From: Bacteroidota bacterium
GTDB taxonomy: Bacteria; Bacteroidota; Bacteroidia; Flavobacteriales; Weeksellaceae
Length of the DNA: 44,984 bases
Direction: 5' to 3'
Assembly: GCA_023457935.1 (NCBI GenBank)
Contig: JAEXBA010000042.1
Span: 1 to 44,984 of the forward strand
Shown: positions 8,253-17,145 of the stretch, one piece after another
Numbering within the stretch: position 1 is the first letter of the stretch
Layout of the letters: each line of letters opens with the position of its first letter
Notes under the pieces: generated by a model
Told to the model about the DNA's origin: nothing
The model's database searches: none
What the model saw: the letters and a program-made list of their open reading frames with translations, nothing else
Program-made: the position numbers and the translations under genes

Positions 8253-9248
8253 ATGAAAAAATTCCTTCTGATTATTCTGGCGGTTTTCGTTGTTACTGCG
8301 TGCAGCAGAGATATGGATAAAGCCATGAAAAGCGCCGACAAAGCCTATATCCTGAAAGTTGCGAACGAGCAGTTTGCCAAGAAAAAATGGAACAATGCCA
8401 TTACGCTGTACGAAAGACTTTCCAATCTTGTAGCGGGTACCGATGATGCTCCTAATGTAGTGTTCAACTCTGCTTATGCCAACTATTACGACAAAAACTA
8501 CAAGCTTGCCGGGCATCAGTTCAAGAATTTTGCAGTTACCTTTCCGCAGGATCCAAGAAAAGAAGAAGCTTCCTACATGTCTGCATTATGTTATTACGAA
8601 GGTTCTCAGGATTACAATCTGGACCAGACTTCAACAGAACTGGCCATCAACGAGCTTCAGAGTTTCCTTAACGAATATCCGGATTCTGAAAGATCAAAAA
8701 ATATTTCCACTTTAATTGACGAACTTTCCTACAAGCTTGAATTCAAAGCTTATGAAAACGCACGCCAGTATTACAAAATGGGAGATTACAAAGCAGCTAA
8801 TGTGGCTTTGGACAATGTTCTGAATGATTTTCCTGCAACAAAACTTCGCCCGAGTATTTACGACTACATTCTGAAATCCAGATACGAACTCGCAATGAAT
8901 TCGGTATACGATCTGAAGCAGGAACGGATCGACAATGCCATTTCTTTCACAAAACAGGTTGAAAAGGAAATGCCGGGAACCGAAGAAGCGAAAACAGCTG
9001 TAGATTTAAGAAACAAACTGCTGAAAGAAAACGAAAACTTTGCGCAGCTTCAGAAAACCGTTGAGGCAAGAAAAGCAGAACTTACAGCAAAACAGCAGCG
9101 TGAAGCCGACCGTTTGGCTGCCAAAAACAAAACAGCACAGCAGGAAGAAGAGCAGATTGACCGTGAGAAAGCCGCAATGCAGATACAGAGAGACAGCGCA
9201 GCTTTGGCAACACCGCCGCCGGCAGCCACTTTCAAAATTCAAAGATAA
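8253..9248 (+). CDS. bamD: Outer membrane protein assembly factor BamD
   Basis: An essential lipoprotein of the BAM complex that recruits beta-barrel precursors for BamA. The 331-residue protein has the lipobox VTAC with Cys17, then tandem TPR units: QFAKKKWNNAITLYERL, FNSAYANYYDKNYKLAGHQF, and SYMSALCYYEGSQDY, consistent with the five-TPR BamD fold. The C-terminal 60 residues are a charged helix rich in Gln, Lys and Ala (KQQREADRLAAKNKTAQQEE), an extension that Proteobacterial BamD (about 245 residues) lacks. It is 42 bp upstream of rpoZ, which has its own promoter inside the bamD 3' end. Confidence 0.92.
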   Translation: MKKFLLIILAVFVVTACSRDMDKAMKSADKAYILKVANEQFAKKKWNNAITLYERLSNLVAGTDDAPNVVFNSAYANYYDKNYKLAGHQFKNFAVTFPQDPRKEEASYMSALCYYEGSQDYNLDQTSTELAINELQSFLNEYPDSERSKNISTLIDELSYKLEFKAYENARQYYKMGDYKAANVALDNVLNDFPATKLRPSIYDYILKSRYELAMNSVYDLKQERIDNAISFTKQVEKEMPGTEEAKTAVDLRNKLLKENENFAQLQKTVEARKAELTAKQQREADRLAAKNKTAQQEEEQIDREKAAMQIQRDSAALATPPPAATFKIQR

Positions 9249-9260
9249 TTTGTACATTTG
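9230..9260 (+). promoter_or_regulatory. Promoter for rpoZ
   Basis: TTTC at 9230-9233, a 19-bp spacer and TACATTTG at 9253-9260, a good match to the Bacteroidota promoter, 30 bp before the rpoZ ATG. The -33 half overlaps the end of bamD. Confidence 0.6.
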
Positions 9261-9290
9261 CAAACTTAATTTATTAAAAACTCCCTGAAA

Positions 9291-9611
9291 ATGAGCATAA
9301 AAGATTCAAAAGCTGAATTAAATACCATTACTTACGACAGAGATAAGATTGAAGAAAAAGTAGGTTCAATCTATGAAGCCATCGTAATTATGGGGAAAAG
9401 AGCGGAGCAGATCAACGCTGAAATCCGTACCGAACTTCACGGAAAACTGGATGAGTTTGCCGTACACAATGCAACATTGGAAGAAGTTTTTGAAAACAGA
9501 GAGCAGATCGAGATCTCAAAACATTACGAAAAACTTCCGAAACCAACGTCTATTGCCGTTCAGGAATGGCTGGAAGACGATATTTACTTCAGAAAAACTG
9601 AAGAGAAATAA
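9291..9611 (+). CDS. rpoZ: DNA-directed RNA polymerase omega subunit (Bacteroidota type)
   Basis: A small RNA polymerase subunit that chaperones beta-prime. The 106-residue protein begins with SIKDSKAELNTITYDRDKIE and contains NIYEAIVIMGKRAEQIN-like sequence (here SIYEAIVIMGKRAEQINAEI), the omega/Rpb6 helix that contacts beta-prime. This is the divergent Bacteroidota form, often annotated as hypothetical or Rpb6-like. It lies between bamD and coaBC, a neighbourhood I associate with flavobacteria, and is closed by a strong terminator. Confidence 0.88.
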   Translation: MSIKDSKAELNTITYDRDKIEEKVGSIYEAIVIMGKRAEQINAEIRTELHGKLDEFAVHNATLEEVFENREQIEISKHYEKLPKPTSIAVQEWLEDDIYFRKTEEK

Positions 9612-9635
9612 GAAAGAAATTCATTGAAACACATC

Positions 9636-9675
9636 AAAGCCGCAGAAAATTGTTTTTGCGGCTTTTGTTTTTATT
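9636..9675 (+). terminator. Intrinsic terminator after rpoZ
   Basis: AAAGCCGCA (9636-9644) pairs with TGCGGCTTT (9657-9665) over a 12-base loop, followed by TGTTTTTATTTTATTT. Confidence 0.85.
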
Positions 9676-9709
9676 TTATTTAAATTCGTAACGGAATAAT
9701 TCAGAAAAA

Positions 9710-10915
9710 ATGAGTGTGCAGAACAAAAGAATTCTCATCGCAGTTACTGGCGGAATTGCGGCCTATAAAATCAATGTGCTGATTCGCGACCTGATTAAAA
9801 AAGGCGCAGAAGTACAGGTAATTATGACAAGAGCTGCAGAGGATTTTGTATCGAAGCTGACGCTGTCCACGCTCTCCAAAAACCCGGTATATTCCGATTT
9901 TTACGGTGAAAACGGCACATGGAATTCTCACGTGGAGCTCGCCCTTTGGGCAGATGCCATGCTGGTGGCGCCTTGTACAGCCAACACGCTCTCGAAAATG
10001 GTTCACGGCATGTGCGACAATCTTGTAATTGCGACTTACATGTCCGCCAAATGTCCGGTTTTTATTGCTCCGGCGATGGATCTTGATATGTACAGCCATC
10101 CGTCAACTAAGCAGAATCTTGAACTTGCTGAGGATTTCGGCCATATCGTTATTCCTGCAGAAGAAGGTGAACTGGCAAGCGGTCTAATCGGTCAGGGAAG
10201 AATGGCTGAACCGGAAACGATTGCGAATATTCTTGAGAATTATTTTTCAGAGAAAAAACAGGTGAAGAGTCTGGCCGGAAAAACAGTTTTGATCACCGCT
10301 GGTCCGACTTATGAAGCCATTGATCCCGTTCGTTTTATAGGAAATCATTCATCTGGCAAAATGGGTTTTTCCCTTGCGGAAGAAGCGGCATCGCGTGGCG
10401 CGAAAGTAATTTTGGTTTCAGGGCCAAGTGCGCAGAAAACTGCACATTCACATATTGAAGTTCACCGTGTAAGATCGGCCAAAGAAATGTTTGATGAGGT
10501 TTTCAGACATTATGAAAATGCTGATATTGCAATTGCGAGTGCGGCAGTTGCAGATTATGCTCCCAGGGAAGTTGCGAAAGAGAAAATCAAGAAAAATGAT
10601 GATCATTTAACCATTGAACTCGTTAAAAATCCTGATATTCTCAGAACAATGGGCCAACAAAAGAAGCATCAGTTTTTGGTAGGTTTTGCGCTCGAAACCC
10701 AAAACGAAGAGGAAAACGCCAAAGGAAAACTGGAAAAGAAAAATCTGGATATGATTGTTTTGAATTCTTTACGTGATGAAGGCGCCGGCTTTCAGAATGA
10801 TACCAATAAAATTAAAATTCTTACCAAACAGGAAATCCGTGAGTTTCAGCTGAAATCCAAAGATGATGTCGCAGCAGATATTCTGGATTTTGTTGAGGAA
10901 AAACTTTCAAAATAA
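9710..10915 (+). CDS. coaBC: Bifunctional phosphopantothenoylcysteine decarboxylase / phosphopantothenate-cysteine ligase CoaBC
   Basis: Catalyses two steps of coenzyme A synthesis: ligation of cysteine to 4'-phosphopantothenate, then decarboxylation to 4'-phosphopantetheine. The N-terminal flavoprotein domain (about 1-180) has AVTGGIAAYK, the catalytic His74 in WNSHVELALWAD and PAMDLDMY (121-128; the family motif is PAMNxxMW). The C-terminal CoaB domain starts near residue 190 with TVLITAGPTYEAIDPVRFIG and NHSSGKMG, and VKNPDIL lies near the CTP site. The length of 401 residues is normal. A weak promoter (TAAATTCG at 9681-9688) precedes it. DUF4835 and recN follow on the same strand. Confidence 0.97.
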   Translation: MSVQNKRILIAVTGGIAAYKINVLIRDLIKKGAEVQVIMTRAAEDFVSKLTLSTLSKNPVYSDFYGENGTWNSHVELALWADAMLVAPCTANTLSKMVHGMCDNLVIATYMSAKCPVFIAPAMDLDMYSHPSTKQNLELAEDFGHIVIPAEEGELASGLIGQGRMAEPETIANILENYFSEKKQVKSLAGKTVLITAGPTYEAIDPVRFIGNHSSGKMGFSLAEEAASRGAKVILVSGPSAQKTAHSHIEVHRVRSAKEMFDEVFRHYENADIAIASAAVADYAPREVAKEKIKKNDDHLTIELVKNPDILRTMGQQKKHQFLVGFALETQNEEENAKGKLEKKNLDMIVLNSLRDEGAGFQNDTNKIKILTKQEIREFQLKSKDDVAADILDFVEEKLSK

Positions 10916-10951
10916 ATTGCTTAATTTTCCGTTTTCTAATTTTAGAACTCA

Positions 10952-11854
10952 ATGAAAAAAATACTTTACCTGTTTGCAATACTGTTTTTCTCTGCAACGG
11001 CTTACTCGCAGGAACTGATGGCGAATGTCACGGTGAATGCGCAGCAGATGGCAGGAAGCAACCAGCAGGTGTATAAAAATCTGGAGAAAAGTCTTAGAGA
11101 CTTCATCAACAATACAAGCTGGACAGGCAAGAAACTGCAGAATTTCGAGAAAATAAAATCAAATTTTGCAATCATCATCAGTGCCAAAGACGGTAACCGT
11201 TACAGCGGAAGTATGGTGGTGCAGGCCGTTCGCCCTGTGTTCGGTTCAACATACGAATCACCGCTGATTAACCTTAACGATCAGAAAGTTTCCTTTGAAT
11301 ATATTGAAAATGAGAACCTTGTCTTCAATGAAAGACAGTTTTCGGGCAAGAATCTTATTGATCTTACCAGTTTTTACGTTTATCTTATTCTGGGTTACGA
11401 CGCCGATTCATTTCAGCCAAACGGAGGCCAGCAATGGTTCCAGAAAGCACAGCAGATCGCTCAGAACTCGATGAATAAAGGTTTTGACGGTTGGTCTGCC
11501 ATTGACGGCCCAAGAAGCAGAGCTTCCCTGATTGACGGACTTATAAATCCCAACGCTTCCACGTTAAGAACAATTTCTTACCAGTATCACCGCACGGGGC
11601 TCGATAATCTGAACTCTCAGGATCAGTCTCAGGCAAAGAAAAATATCGCTGACGCACTGCTCAGAATCAAGACTTATGAAAATTCGTTTCAGCAGAACTA
11701 TGCCATCAACCTGTTTTTGGATACGAAAGCCGCAGAAATCTTCAATGTTTTCGATTCCAACAACAACGGCCCGGTGAATATGAACGAAATGAAACAGCTG
11801 ATGGGTACTTTTTCGCCGAAAAATAACGAGTCGAAGTGGAACAAATGGCGTTAA
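10952..11854 (+). CDS. DUF4835 family exported protein
   Basis: A secreted or periplasmic protein of 300 residues with a Sec signal peptide (KKILYLFAILFFSATAYSQ, cleavage likely after the AYS/Q region). The mature part begins ELMANVTVNAQQMAGSNQQV and contains LRDFINNTSWTG and FYVYLILGYDADSF, hallmarks of DUF4835, a Bacteroidota-specific family of unknown function. A C-terminal DSNNNGPVNMNEMKQLM resembles a calcium-binding loop, though I would not press this. It sits in the conserved order coaBC-DUF4835-recN, 36 bp after coaBC with no terminator between, so it is probably co-transcribed with coaBC. Confidence 0.87.
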   Translation: MKKILYLFAILFFSATAYSQELMANVTVNAQQMAGSNQQVYKNLEKSLRDFINNTSWTGKKLQNFEKIKSNFAIIISAKDGNRYSGSMVVQAVRPVFGSTYESPLINLNDQKVSFEYIENENLVFNERQFSGKNLIDLTSFYVYLILGYDADSFQPNGGQQWFQKAQQIAQNSMNKGFDGWSAIDGPRSRASLIDGLINPNASTLRTISYQYHRTGLDNLNSQDQSQAKKNIADALLRIKTYENSFQQNYAINLFLDTKAAEIFNVFDSNNNGPVNMNEMKQLMGTFSPKNNESKWNKWR

Positions 11855-11876
11855 GCCGCACGTGAGAAAAATATTC

Positions 11877-11911
11877 AAAGAAATCCGGAAGTTTTCGGAT
11901 TTCTTTTTTTA
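11877..11911 (+). terminator. Intrinsic terminator after DUF4835 gene
   Basis: AAAGAAATCCG (11877-11887) pairs perfectly with CGGATTTCTTT (11896-11906) over an 8-base loop, running into further Ts. The recN promoter's -33 element lies inside this hairpin. Confidence 0.88.
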
Positions 11912-11923
11912 ATGGTAAATTTG
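11893..11923 (+). promoter_or_regulatory. Promoter for recN
   Basis: TTTC (11893-11896), a 19-bp spacer and TAAATTTG (11916-11923) lie 20 bp upstream of the recN ATG. The start point would be only about 15 nt before the start codon. Confidence 0.6.
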
Positions 11924-11942
11924 CGGCCACGATACGCCGAAT

Positions 11943-13592
11943 ATGCTGAACAGGATTTTCATACAGAACTTTGCACTGATTGATTCGCTGGAACTTGATC
12001 TCCAAAAAGGACTTCAGGTGATTACCGGTGAAACCGGCGCGGGAAAATCCATTATTCTGGGCGCTTTACGGCTTATTCTGGGAGAAAGGGCTGATGCAAA
12101 ATCCATCCAGAACTCTGAAAACAAATCGGTTGTTGAAGCGGAATTCGCGCTGAATGACAGTTTCAGAAACTATTTTGACGATAACGATCTTGATTTTGAG
12201 AATCCGACCATTATCCGCCGTGAAATTCTTCCGAAGGGAAAATCCCGTGCTTTTGTGAACGATGTTCCGGTGACTTTGGATGTTCTGAAAAATCTTTCTG
12301 AAAAACTCATTGATATTCATTCGCAGTTTGAGACGTCTGATCTTTTTAAGGAAGAATATCAGTTCCGAATTATCGACGGACTTTCTTCCAATAAAAAACT
12401 GATCCTGGAGTATCAGAAGGAATTTCACCATTCCCAGAAACTTCAGCGTGAACTGAGCAATCTTAAAAACCGTCTTGCAGAAGGAAATAAAGAAGCCGAT
12501 TACAGGACTTTTCTGCTGAATGAACTGGAAGAAGCCAGTCTTGAGACTTTTGATCTGGAAGAAATTCAGAGCCAGCTTTCAATGCAGGAAAACGCCGGAA
12601 GTATTTCTGAAAATCTGGCTGAAATCTTAGGAAGATTTGATCAGGATGAAGTGGGAGTTTTGGACAATCTCGCAGAAATCCGTTCAAAACTGACAAAAAC
12701 AGCAGAACTTTCACACCATTTTTCTGAAATCAGCGAACGCTTTGAAAGTCAGTTTTTAGAACTGAAAGATCTGGTTTTTGAGCTTCAGAATGAGGCAGAG
12801 AAAATTGAAATCAATCCAAAAATTCTCGCCGAACTCAATGATAAAGTAAACAGAATCAATGCTCTTTTTCTGAAACATAATGTGAATTCTGTTGAGGAGC
12901 TGATCGCAATCCGTGATGAAATTAGCGGTGAGCAAAGCGGTTTTGCAGAAATTGAAACTTTAATTGCAGAAACAGAAGAGAAACTGGCGGATTCTTATAT
13001 TCATTTGGCTGAATCTGCGGGAAAACTTTCTTCAAACCGAAAGAAGTCGGCACCGGTTTTTGCAAAGAATATTGAAAAACTTTTAAAGCAGCTCGGGCTT
13101 GAAAAAGCCAGAATTGAAGTTGAACTGAAAGAGTCCTCAGATTTCAACATCTTTGGAAAGGAAAACATCAGCATTCTTTTTCAGGCAAATTCCGGATTTC
13201 CGCTGAAGCCGATTCAGACTGCTATTTCCGGCGGAGAAAGAAGCCGGGTAATGCTTGCTGTAAAAAAAATCATGGCCGAAAATGCCGAACTTCCGACTTT
13301 GATTCTGGATGAAATCGATACAGGAGTTTCCGGAAAAGTTGCAGAAGAAATGGGAAATGTGATGCGCGAAATGTCCGGAAATATGCAGCTGATCGTCATT
13401 ACACATTTGGCGCAGGTTGCTGCAAAAGGTGACAATAACTACAAAGTGGTGAAAAAAGAGATTTCCGGCAAAACACAGTCGAATATTATTCCGCTTGATT
13501 CCGCTGAAAAACTTCAGGAAATCGCACAGCTTCTGTCCGGTTCTAAAATTACGGACGCCGCAGTAAAGCAGGCAGAAGAGCTTATGAAATAA
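11943..13592 (+). CDS. recN: DNA repair protein RecN
   Basis: An SMC-like ATPase acting in recombinational repair of double-strand breaks. The 549-residue protein has Walker A GETGAGKS (29-36), a long central coiled coil (about 155-360), the ABC signature AISGGERSRVMLAVK and Walker B LPTLILDEIDTGVSG, and VITHLAQVAAKGD near the end. The length is normal for the family. I see no obvious LexA-like operator in its short upstream region; the promoter is of the housekeeping type. A palindrome lies immediately after the stop. Confidence 0.97.
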   Translation: MLNRIFIQNFALIDSLELDLQKGLQVITGETGAGKSIILGALRLILGERADAKSIQNSENKSVVEAEFALNDSFRNYFDDNDLDFENPTIIRREILPKGKSRAFVNDVPVTLDVLKNLSEKLIDIHSQFETSDLFKEEYQFRIIDGLSSNKKLILEYQKEFHHSQKLQRELSNLKNRLAEGNKEADYRTFLLNELEEASLETFDLEEIQSQLSMQENAGSISENLAEILGRFDQDEVGVLDNLAEIRSKLTKTAELSHHFSEISERFESQFLELKDLVFELQNEAEKIEINPKILAELNDKVNRINALFLKHNVNSVEELIAIRDEISGEQSGFAEIETLIAETEEKLADSYIHLAESAGKLSSNRKKSAPVFAKNIEKLLKQLGLEKARIEVELKESSDFNIFGKENISILFQANSGFPLKPIQTAISGGERSRVMLAVKKIMAENAELPTLILDEIDTGVSGKVAEEMGNVMREMSGNMQLIVITHLAQVAAKGDNNYKVVKKEISGKTQSNIIPLDSAEKLQEIAQLLSGSKITDAAVKQAEELMK

Positions 13593-13644
13593 ATGTTGTA
13601 ACATTTTGGGCTGTTTTTAAACTAATCTAGAAAACAACCTTGAT

Positions 13645-15108
13645 ATGTTCCGCAGATTCATTTTTTTAGAAATTAAGAATTTCCTTCGCAGTAAATCATT
13701 CGGTGCCGGTTTGGCAATGAAAATCGGGATGTTTTTCATCTTTGCCTATATTGCAGCAATTTATTTTGGAGGAGCATTTTTGCTTTATTTCGGTGCGAAA
13801 GAAGAAGATCTGGATCCGCTGAAGCTTTTTTCCGGATACTTCCTGATCTACTGGCTGCTGGATTTGCTGATGAAGTATTTCTTTCAGCAGCTTCCTACAG
13901 AAAACATTAAACCACTGCTGACGCTCAGAATCACGAAAAGCCAGATTGCCGGTTACACGCTGGTAAAAATTCTGTTTTCGTTTTTTTCATGGAGTTTCCT
14001 TTTGTTCATGATTCCGTTTGCTGTGCTGCTTCTGAGTGATCCGGCATATTCGAACTCCGGTGTGATCGCTGTTTTTGTTACTGCAGTTGCTATGATTTTT
14101 TCAAATACCTTCATCAATACGGTTATCAATAAGAAAGACTGGCTGATGTATACGGTTTTTGGAATCATGGGAGTTGCTGGAGCACTGCATTATTTTAATA
14201 TAATTGATTTGGTTGCAGTTTCGGAACAGGTGGTTTATTCAGTATATCAGACTCCGCTGCTTGCCTTGATTCCGGTAACAGTTATGGCTCTTCTTGCTTA
14301 CTTTACTTTCAGGTTCATCCGTGAAAATCTTTATCTGGATAAAGGTCTGGAAATGAAAAAATCAGTAGGGAAAACGGAAAATATTGCTTTCCTGAACCGC
14401 TACGGGACTCTCGGAATCTTCATTAACAACGATATTAAACTGATCCGTAGAAGCAAAGCCGCAAGAAGCGCTTTTATCGGCGGTTTTCTGTTTCTTTTTT
14501 ACGGCTTGCTTTTTTTTAGCAACGGTTATGACAACAGTTTTATGATGGTTTTCATGGGAATTTTTGTAACGGGCGGATTCAATATGATGTTCGGGCAGCG
14601 CGTTCCGGCGTGGGACAGTTCTTATTATCCGCTGATGATGACACAGAATGTTCCGTACAAAGATTACCTGAAGGCAAAATGGGCCATCTTTGTTTTTGGA
14701 ATTGCGGTTTCCATGATTTTGGCCATCGCATACGCTTTTATCAGCTGGGAATTTTATTTCGCCATTTTTGCCGCCGGACTTTATAACCTTGGTGTCAATT
14801 CATACCTTACACTTCTGGCGGGCGCATACAACAAGAAACCCATTGACCTTAATTCTGCCTCAAAAGGATTCAGTGGCGGACAGAACAACTTTAACTTCAA
14901 AACACTTCTGCTGATTATTCCGCAAATGATTCTGCCGGCAGCCATTTTTGGAATCGTTAATTATTTTGTTGGACTTTTTCCTGCAGTACTCACGCTCGGA
15001 ATTCTGGGGATCATCGGTTTTCTGTTCCGCGACAAAATTTTTGACAGGATTGTAAAAATCTACAAAACAGAAAAATACACCACATTAGCAGCATTTAAAG
15101 AGATTTAA
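13645..15108 (+). CDS. DUF5687 family membrane protein, probable ABC-2-type permease
   Basis: A polytopic membrane protein of 487 residues with about 10-12 hydrophobic segments and the N-terminus MFRRFIFLEIKNFLRSKSFG, an amphipathic lead-in as in ABC-2 exporters. It matches what I know of DUF5687, a Bacteroidota family found next to ABC ATPases. Charged loops (YFGAKEEDLDP, NDIKLIRRSKAARS) separate the membrane segments. The following gene, 15 bp downstream, encodes a single ABC ATPase and the two are almost certainly one exporter. The substrate is unknown. Confidence 0.85.
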   Translation: MFRRFIFLEIKNFLRSKSFGAGLAMKIGMFFIFAYIAAIYFGGAFLLYFGAKEEDLDPLKLFSGYFLIYWLLDLLMKYFFQQLPTENIKPLLTLRITKSQIAGYTLVKILFSFFSWSFLLFMIPFAVLLLSDPAYSNSGVIAVFVTAVAMIFSNTFINTVINKKDWLMYTVFGIMGVAGALHYFNIIDLVAVSEQVVYSVYQTPLLALIPVTVMALLAYFTFRFIRENLYLDKGLEMKKSVGKTENIAFLNRYGTLGIFINNDIKLIRRSKAARSAFIGGFLFLFYGLLFFSNGYDNSFMMVFMGIFVTGGFNMMFGQRVPAWDSSYYPLMMTQNVPYKDYLKAKWAIFVFGIAVSMILAIAYAFISWEFYFAIFAAGLYNLGVNSYLTLLAGAYNKKPIDLNSASKGFSGGQNNFNFKTLLLIIPQMILPAAIFGIVNYFVGLFPAVLTLGILGIIGFLFRDKIFDRIVKIYKTEKYTTLAAFKEI

Positions 15109-15123
15109 TAAAAAATTAAAATC

Positions 15124-15831
15124 ATGATCAGTATTCAGAATATTTCAAAGGTTTACGGAACCGCAAAAGTTTTAGATATCGAAGCCCTGGAAATTCCAAA
15201 AGGACAGACTTTCGGTCTCGTCGGAAACAACGGCGCGGGAAAAACAACCCTGTTCAGCTGTGCTCTTGATTTGATTCAGCCAAGCTCAGGGTTTATATCC
15301 ATCGACGGTATTAAAGTGCATGAGTCCGAAGACTGGAAGTCCAAAGTTGCCGCTTTTGTGGATGATACATTCCTGATCGGTTACCTGACGCCGGAAGAAT
15401 ATTTTTACTTTCTGGGCGAACTCCGCGGACAGAATAAAGCTTCTGTAGATGAATTTTTGGTTCAGTTTAATGATCTTTTCAACGGTGAAATCCTGAAAGC
15501 AGGAAAATACATCCGCGACCTTTCGAAAGGTAACCAAAAGAAAGTCGGAATTGTCGGAGCGCTCATCGGTCATCCCGAAATCATTGTTCTGGACGAACCT
15601 TTTGCGAATCTCGATCCTTCAACACAGATCAAACTGAAAAACCTGATCAAAATTTGGTCGCAGGACGCCAATACCACTTTCCTGATCTCAAGCCATGATC
15701 TTGCGCATACAACTGAAGTATGCGACAGAATTGTGGTGCTGAACAAAGGCGTTGTAGTTCGCGATGCTGCAACCAGCCCGGAAACACTCCGTGAGCTTGA
15801 ACAATATTTTGCCTCTCAGGTTTCTCTGTAA
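15124..15831 (+). CDS. ABC transporter ATP-binding protein
   Basis: The nucleotide-binding subunit, 235 residues, partnered with the DUF5687 permease. It has Walker A GNNGAGKTT (34-42), a signature motif that deviates from LSGGQ (DLSKGNQKKVGI, about 137-148), Walker B IIVLDEPFANLDPS, and the H-loop LISSHDLAHTTEVCD. LSKG-type signatures occur in ABC-2 exporter ATPases and are not by themselves a sign of inactivation. The C-terminus is short, with no extra domain. It lies between the permease and the PDZ-protease, with 15-bp and 25-bp gaps respectively. Confidence 0.94.
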   Translation: MISIQNISKVYGTAKVLDIEALEIPKGQTFGLVGNNGAGKTTLFSCALDLIQPSSGFISIDGIKVHESEDWKSKVAAFVDDTFLIGYLTPEEYFYFLGELRGQNKASVDEFLVQFNDLFNGEILKAGKYIRDLSKGNQKKVGIVGALIGHPEIIVLDEPFANLDPSTQIKLKNLIKIWSQDANTTFLISSHDLAHTTEVCDRIVVLNKGVVVRDAATSPETLRELEQYFASQVSL

Positions 15832-15856
15832 CTGCTTTTAATCAGAAATATTTCTC

Positions 15857-17038
15857 ATGTTCTCAATACGGTATGCAACGGTACTTTTTGTACTCATTTT
15901 TTCGTTTTCCGCTTCTGCACAGGTTTTAACACTGGATTTTGTGCTGAAGGACAGTAAATTCATTCTGCTGAAACTTCCGGTTGAGAATTCCGCGGACAGT
16001 TTAACCGTGTTTTTTGATACTGGCGCAACAAACAGCCTGATTGATACATCTGTAGCCAAAAAGTACGGACTGAAATCAAACTATTCGCAGAAAGTAGCCG
16101 GGGCCGGTGGAGAAAAAACATACGAAATCTTAACGGGCTATACTTTAAAACTTTCCGATAACATCAGCATTAACGGTGTAAACCTCATTTTTGAAGATAT
16201 CACACGGCTGCGCTCCACACTGGGAGAAAATTTTGATATGATTGTCGGAAACGATATTCTGAAGAATTATCTTACCGAAATCAGTTTCAAAGAACGGAAA
16301 ATACGGCTGTATCCATTTGGAACCGAAGTGAAGAAGGTAGGATTTACTAAAATTGATTTTGAATTCGGAAACGGAATTGCTATTCCGCAGTTTCCGGTTC
16401 AGATCCGGACAGAAAACGGAGAAACTTTTCAGGATACAGTACTTTTTGACAGTGGCGCCGGCCTTTCACTTCTGATCAATACACCGTTCAACCAAACCCA
16501 TGATGTTGTATCAAAAATGGGTAAAACAACATCCAACACACTGAATAATCTTTCAAAAAAATCGGTAAGTACAGATGGTATTCTTGAAAATATCAGTTTC
16601 AGCAAGTTCAGTTTCAATAGAGTTCCTGTGACGGTATCTTCTGATACAGAAGGCGTGAGCGGTTACAAAGGTTATCTTGGAATTTTGGGAGCCGTAATCA
16701 TTAACCGGTTCGATATAATCCTGGATTATCAGAAAAAAGAACTGTACCTTAAACCTAATTATCTTTTTAACGACGGTTTTGAACTGCCAAATCCTGTCAA
16801 ATTAATCAGATCTGAAGGAAAAATTATAATTTCTGAAGTAAATCCGGAATCTGTTGCGTATCGGAAAGGCTTGAGATCGGGACAAGAGATAATTTCCGTC
16901 AATAACACTGAATCTAACGATATTTTCTTTTACAGAAATGCTCTTCGCCAGTTTGGAAAAAAGGTGAAACTGAAGATTGCTGATCCGGAGGGCAGTGTAA
17001 GAACTGTAAAGTTTAAAGCCCAAAGTTTACTGAAATAG
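15857..17038 (+). CDS. Exported retropepsin-like aspartyl protease with C-terminal PDZ domain
   Basis: A 393-residue protein with a signal peptide (ATVLFVLIFSFSASAQ, cleaved near residue 21-22). Two aspartyl-protease lobes are visible: FFDTGATNSLID with Asp54, and LFDSGAGLSLLIN with Asp198, each followed by a hydrophobic LG-type segment (MIVGNDIL and YLGILGAVII). A PDZ domain occupies about 305-385 (GKIIISEVNPESVAYRKGL and GQEIISVNN). Families with this architecture are usual in Bacteroidota; substrates are unknown. It is 25 bp after the ABC ATPase and probably in the same operon, which suggests an envelope role linked to the exporter. Confidence 0.88.
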   Translation: MFSIRYATVLFVLIFSFSASAQVLTLDFVLKDSKFILLKLPVENSADSLTVFFDTGATNSLIDTSVAKKYGLKSNYSQKVAGAGGEKTYEILTGYTLKLSDNISINGVNLIFEDITRLRSTLGENFDMIVGNDILKNYLTEISFKERKIRLYPFGTEVKKVGFTKIDFEFGNGIAIPQFPVQIRTENGETFQDTVLFDSGAGLSLLINTPFNQTHDVVSKMGKTTSNTLNNLSKKSVSTDGILENISFSKFSFNRVPVTVSSDTEGVSGYKGYLGILGAVIINRFDIILDYQKKELYLKPNYLFNDGFELPNPVKLIRSEGKIIISEVNPESVAYRKGLRSGQEIISVNNTESNDIFFYRNALRQFGKKVKLKIADPEGSVRTVKFKAQSLLK

Positions 17039-17120
17039 TCGGTTGACAATCGAGTAGCTTTCCGATGTGATTTTCTTACGGATTTCTTTCAACTAAATTT
17101 TCAGTTGTACTCTTAAAGTA

Positions 17121-17139
17121 TTATATTCATTCAATATAA
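17121..17139. repeat. Palindrome immediately upstream of the WYL-type regulator gene
   Basis: TTATATT (17121-17127) is the reverse complement of AATATAA (17133-17139) around a 5-base centre, ending 6 bp before the ATG. A further arm pair, CAACT (17090-17094) and AGTTG (17103-17107), lies just upstream. Either could be an operator for autoregulation, but AT-rich palindromes also arise by chance. Confidence 0.35.
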
Positions 17140-17145
17140 ACTTAA

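Noticed and set aside
15535..15575. Possible inactivated ABC ATPase because of the LSKGN signature
   Set aside because: Walker A, Walker B and the H-loop are intact, and this variant is frequent in ABC-2 exporter ATPases.
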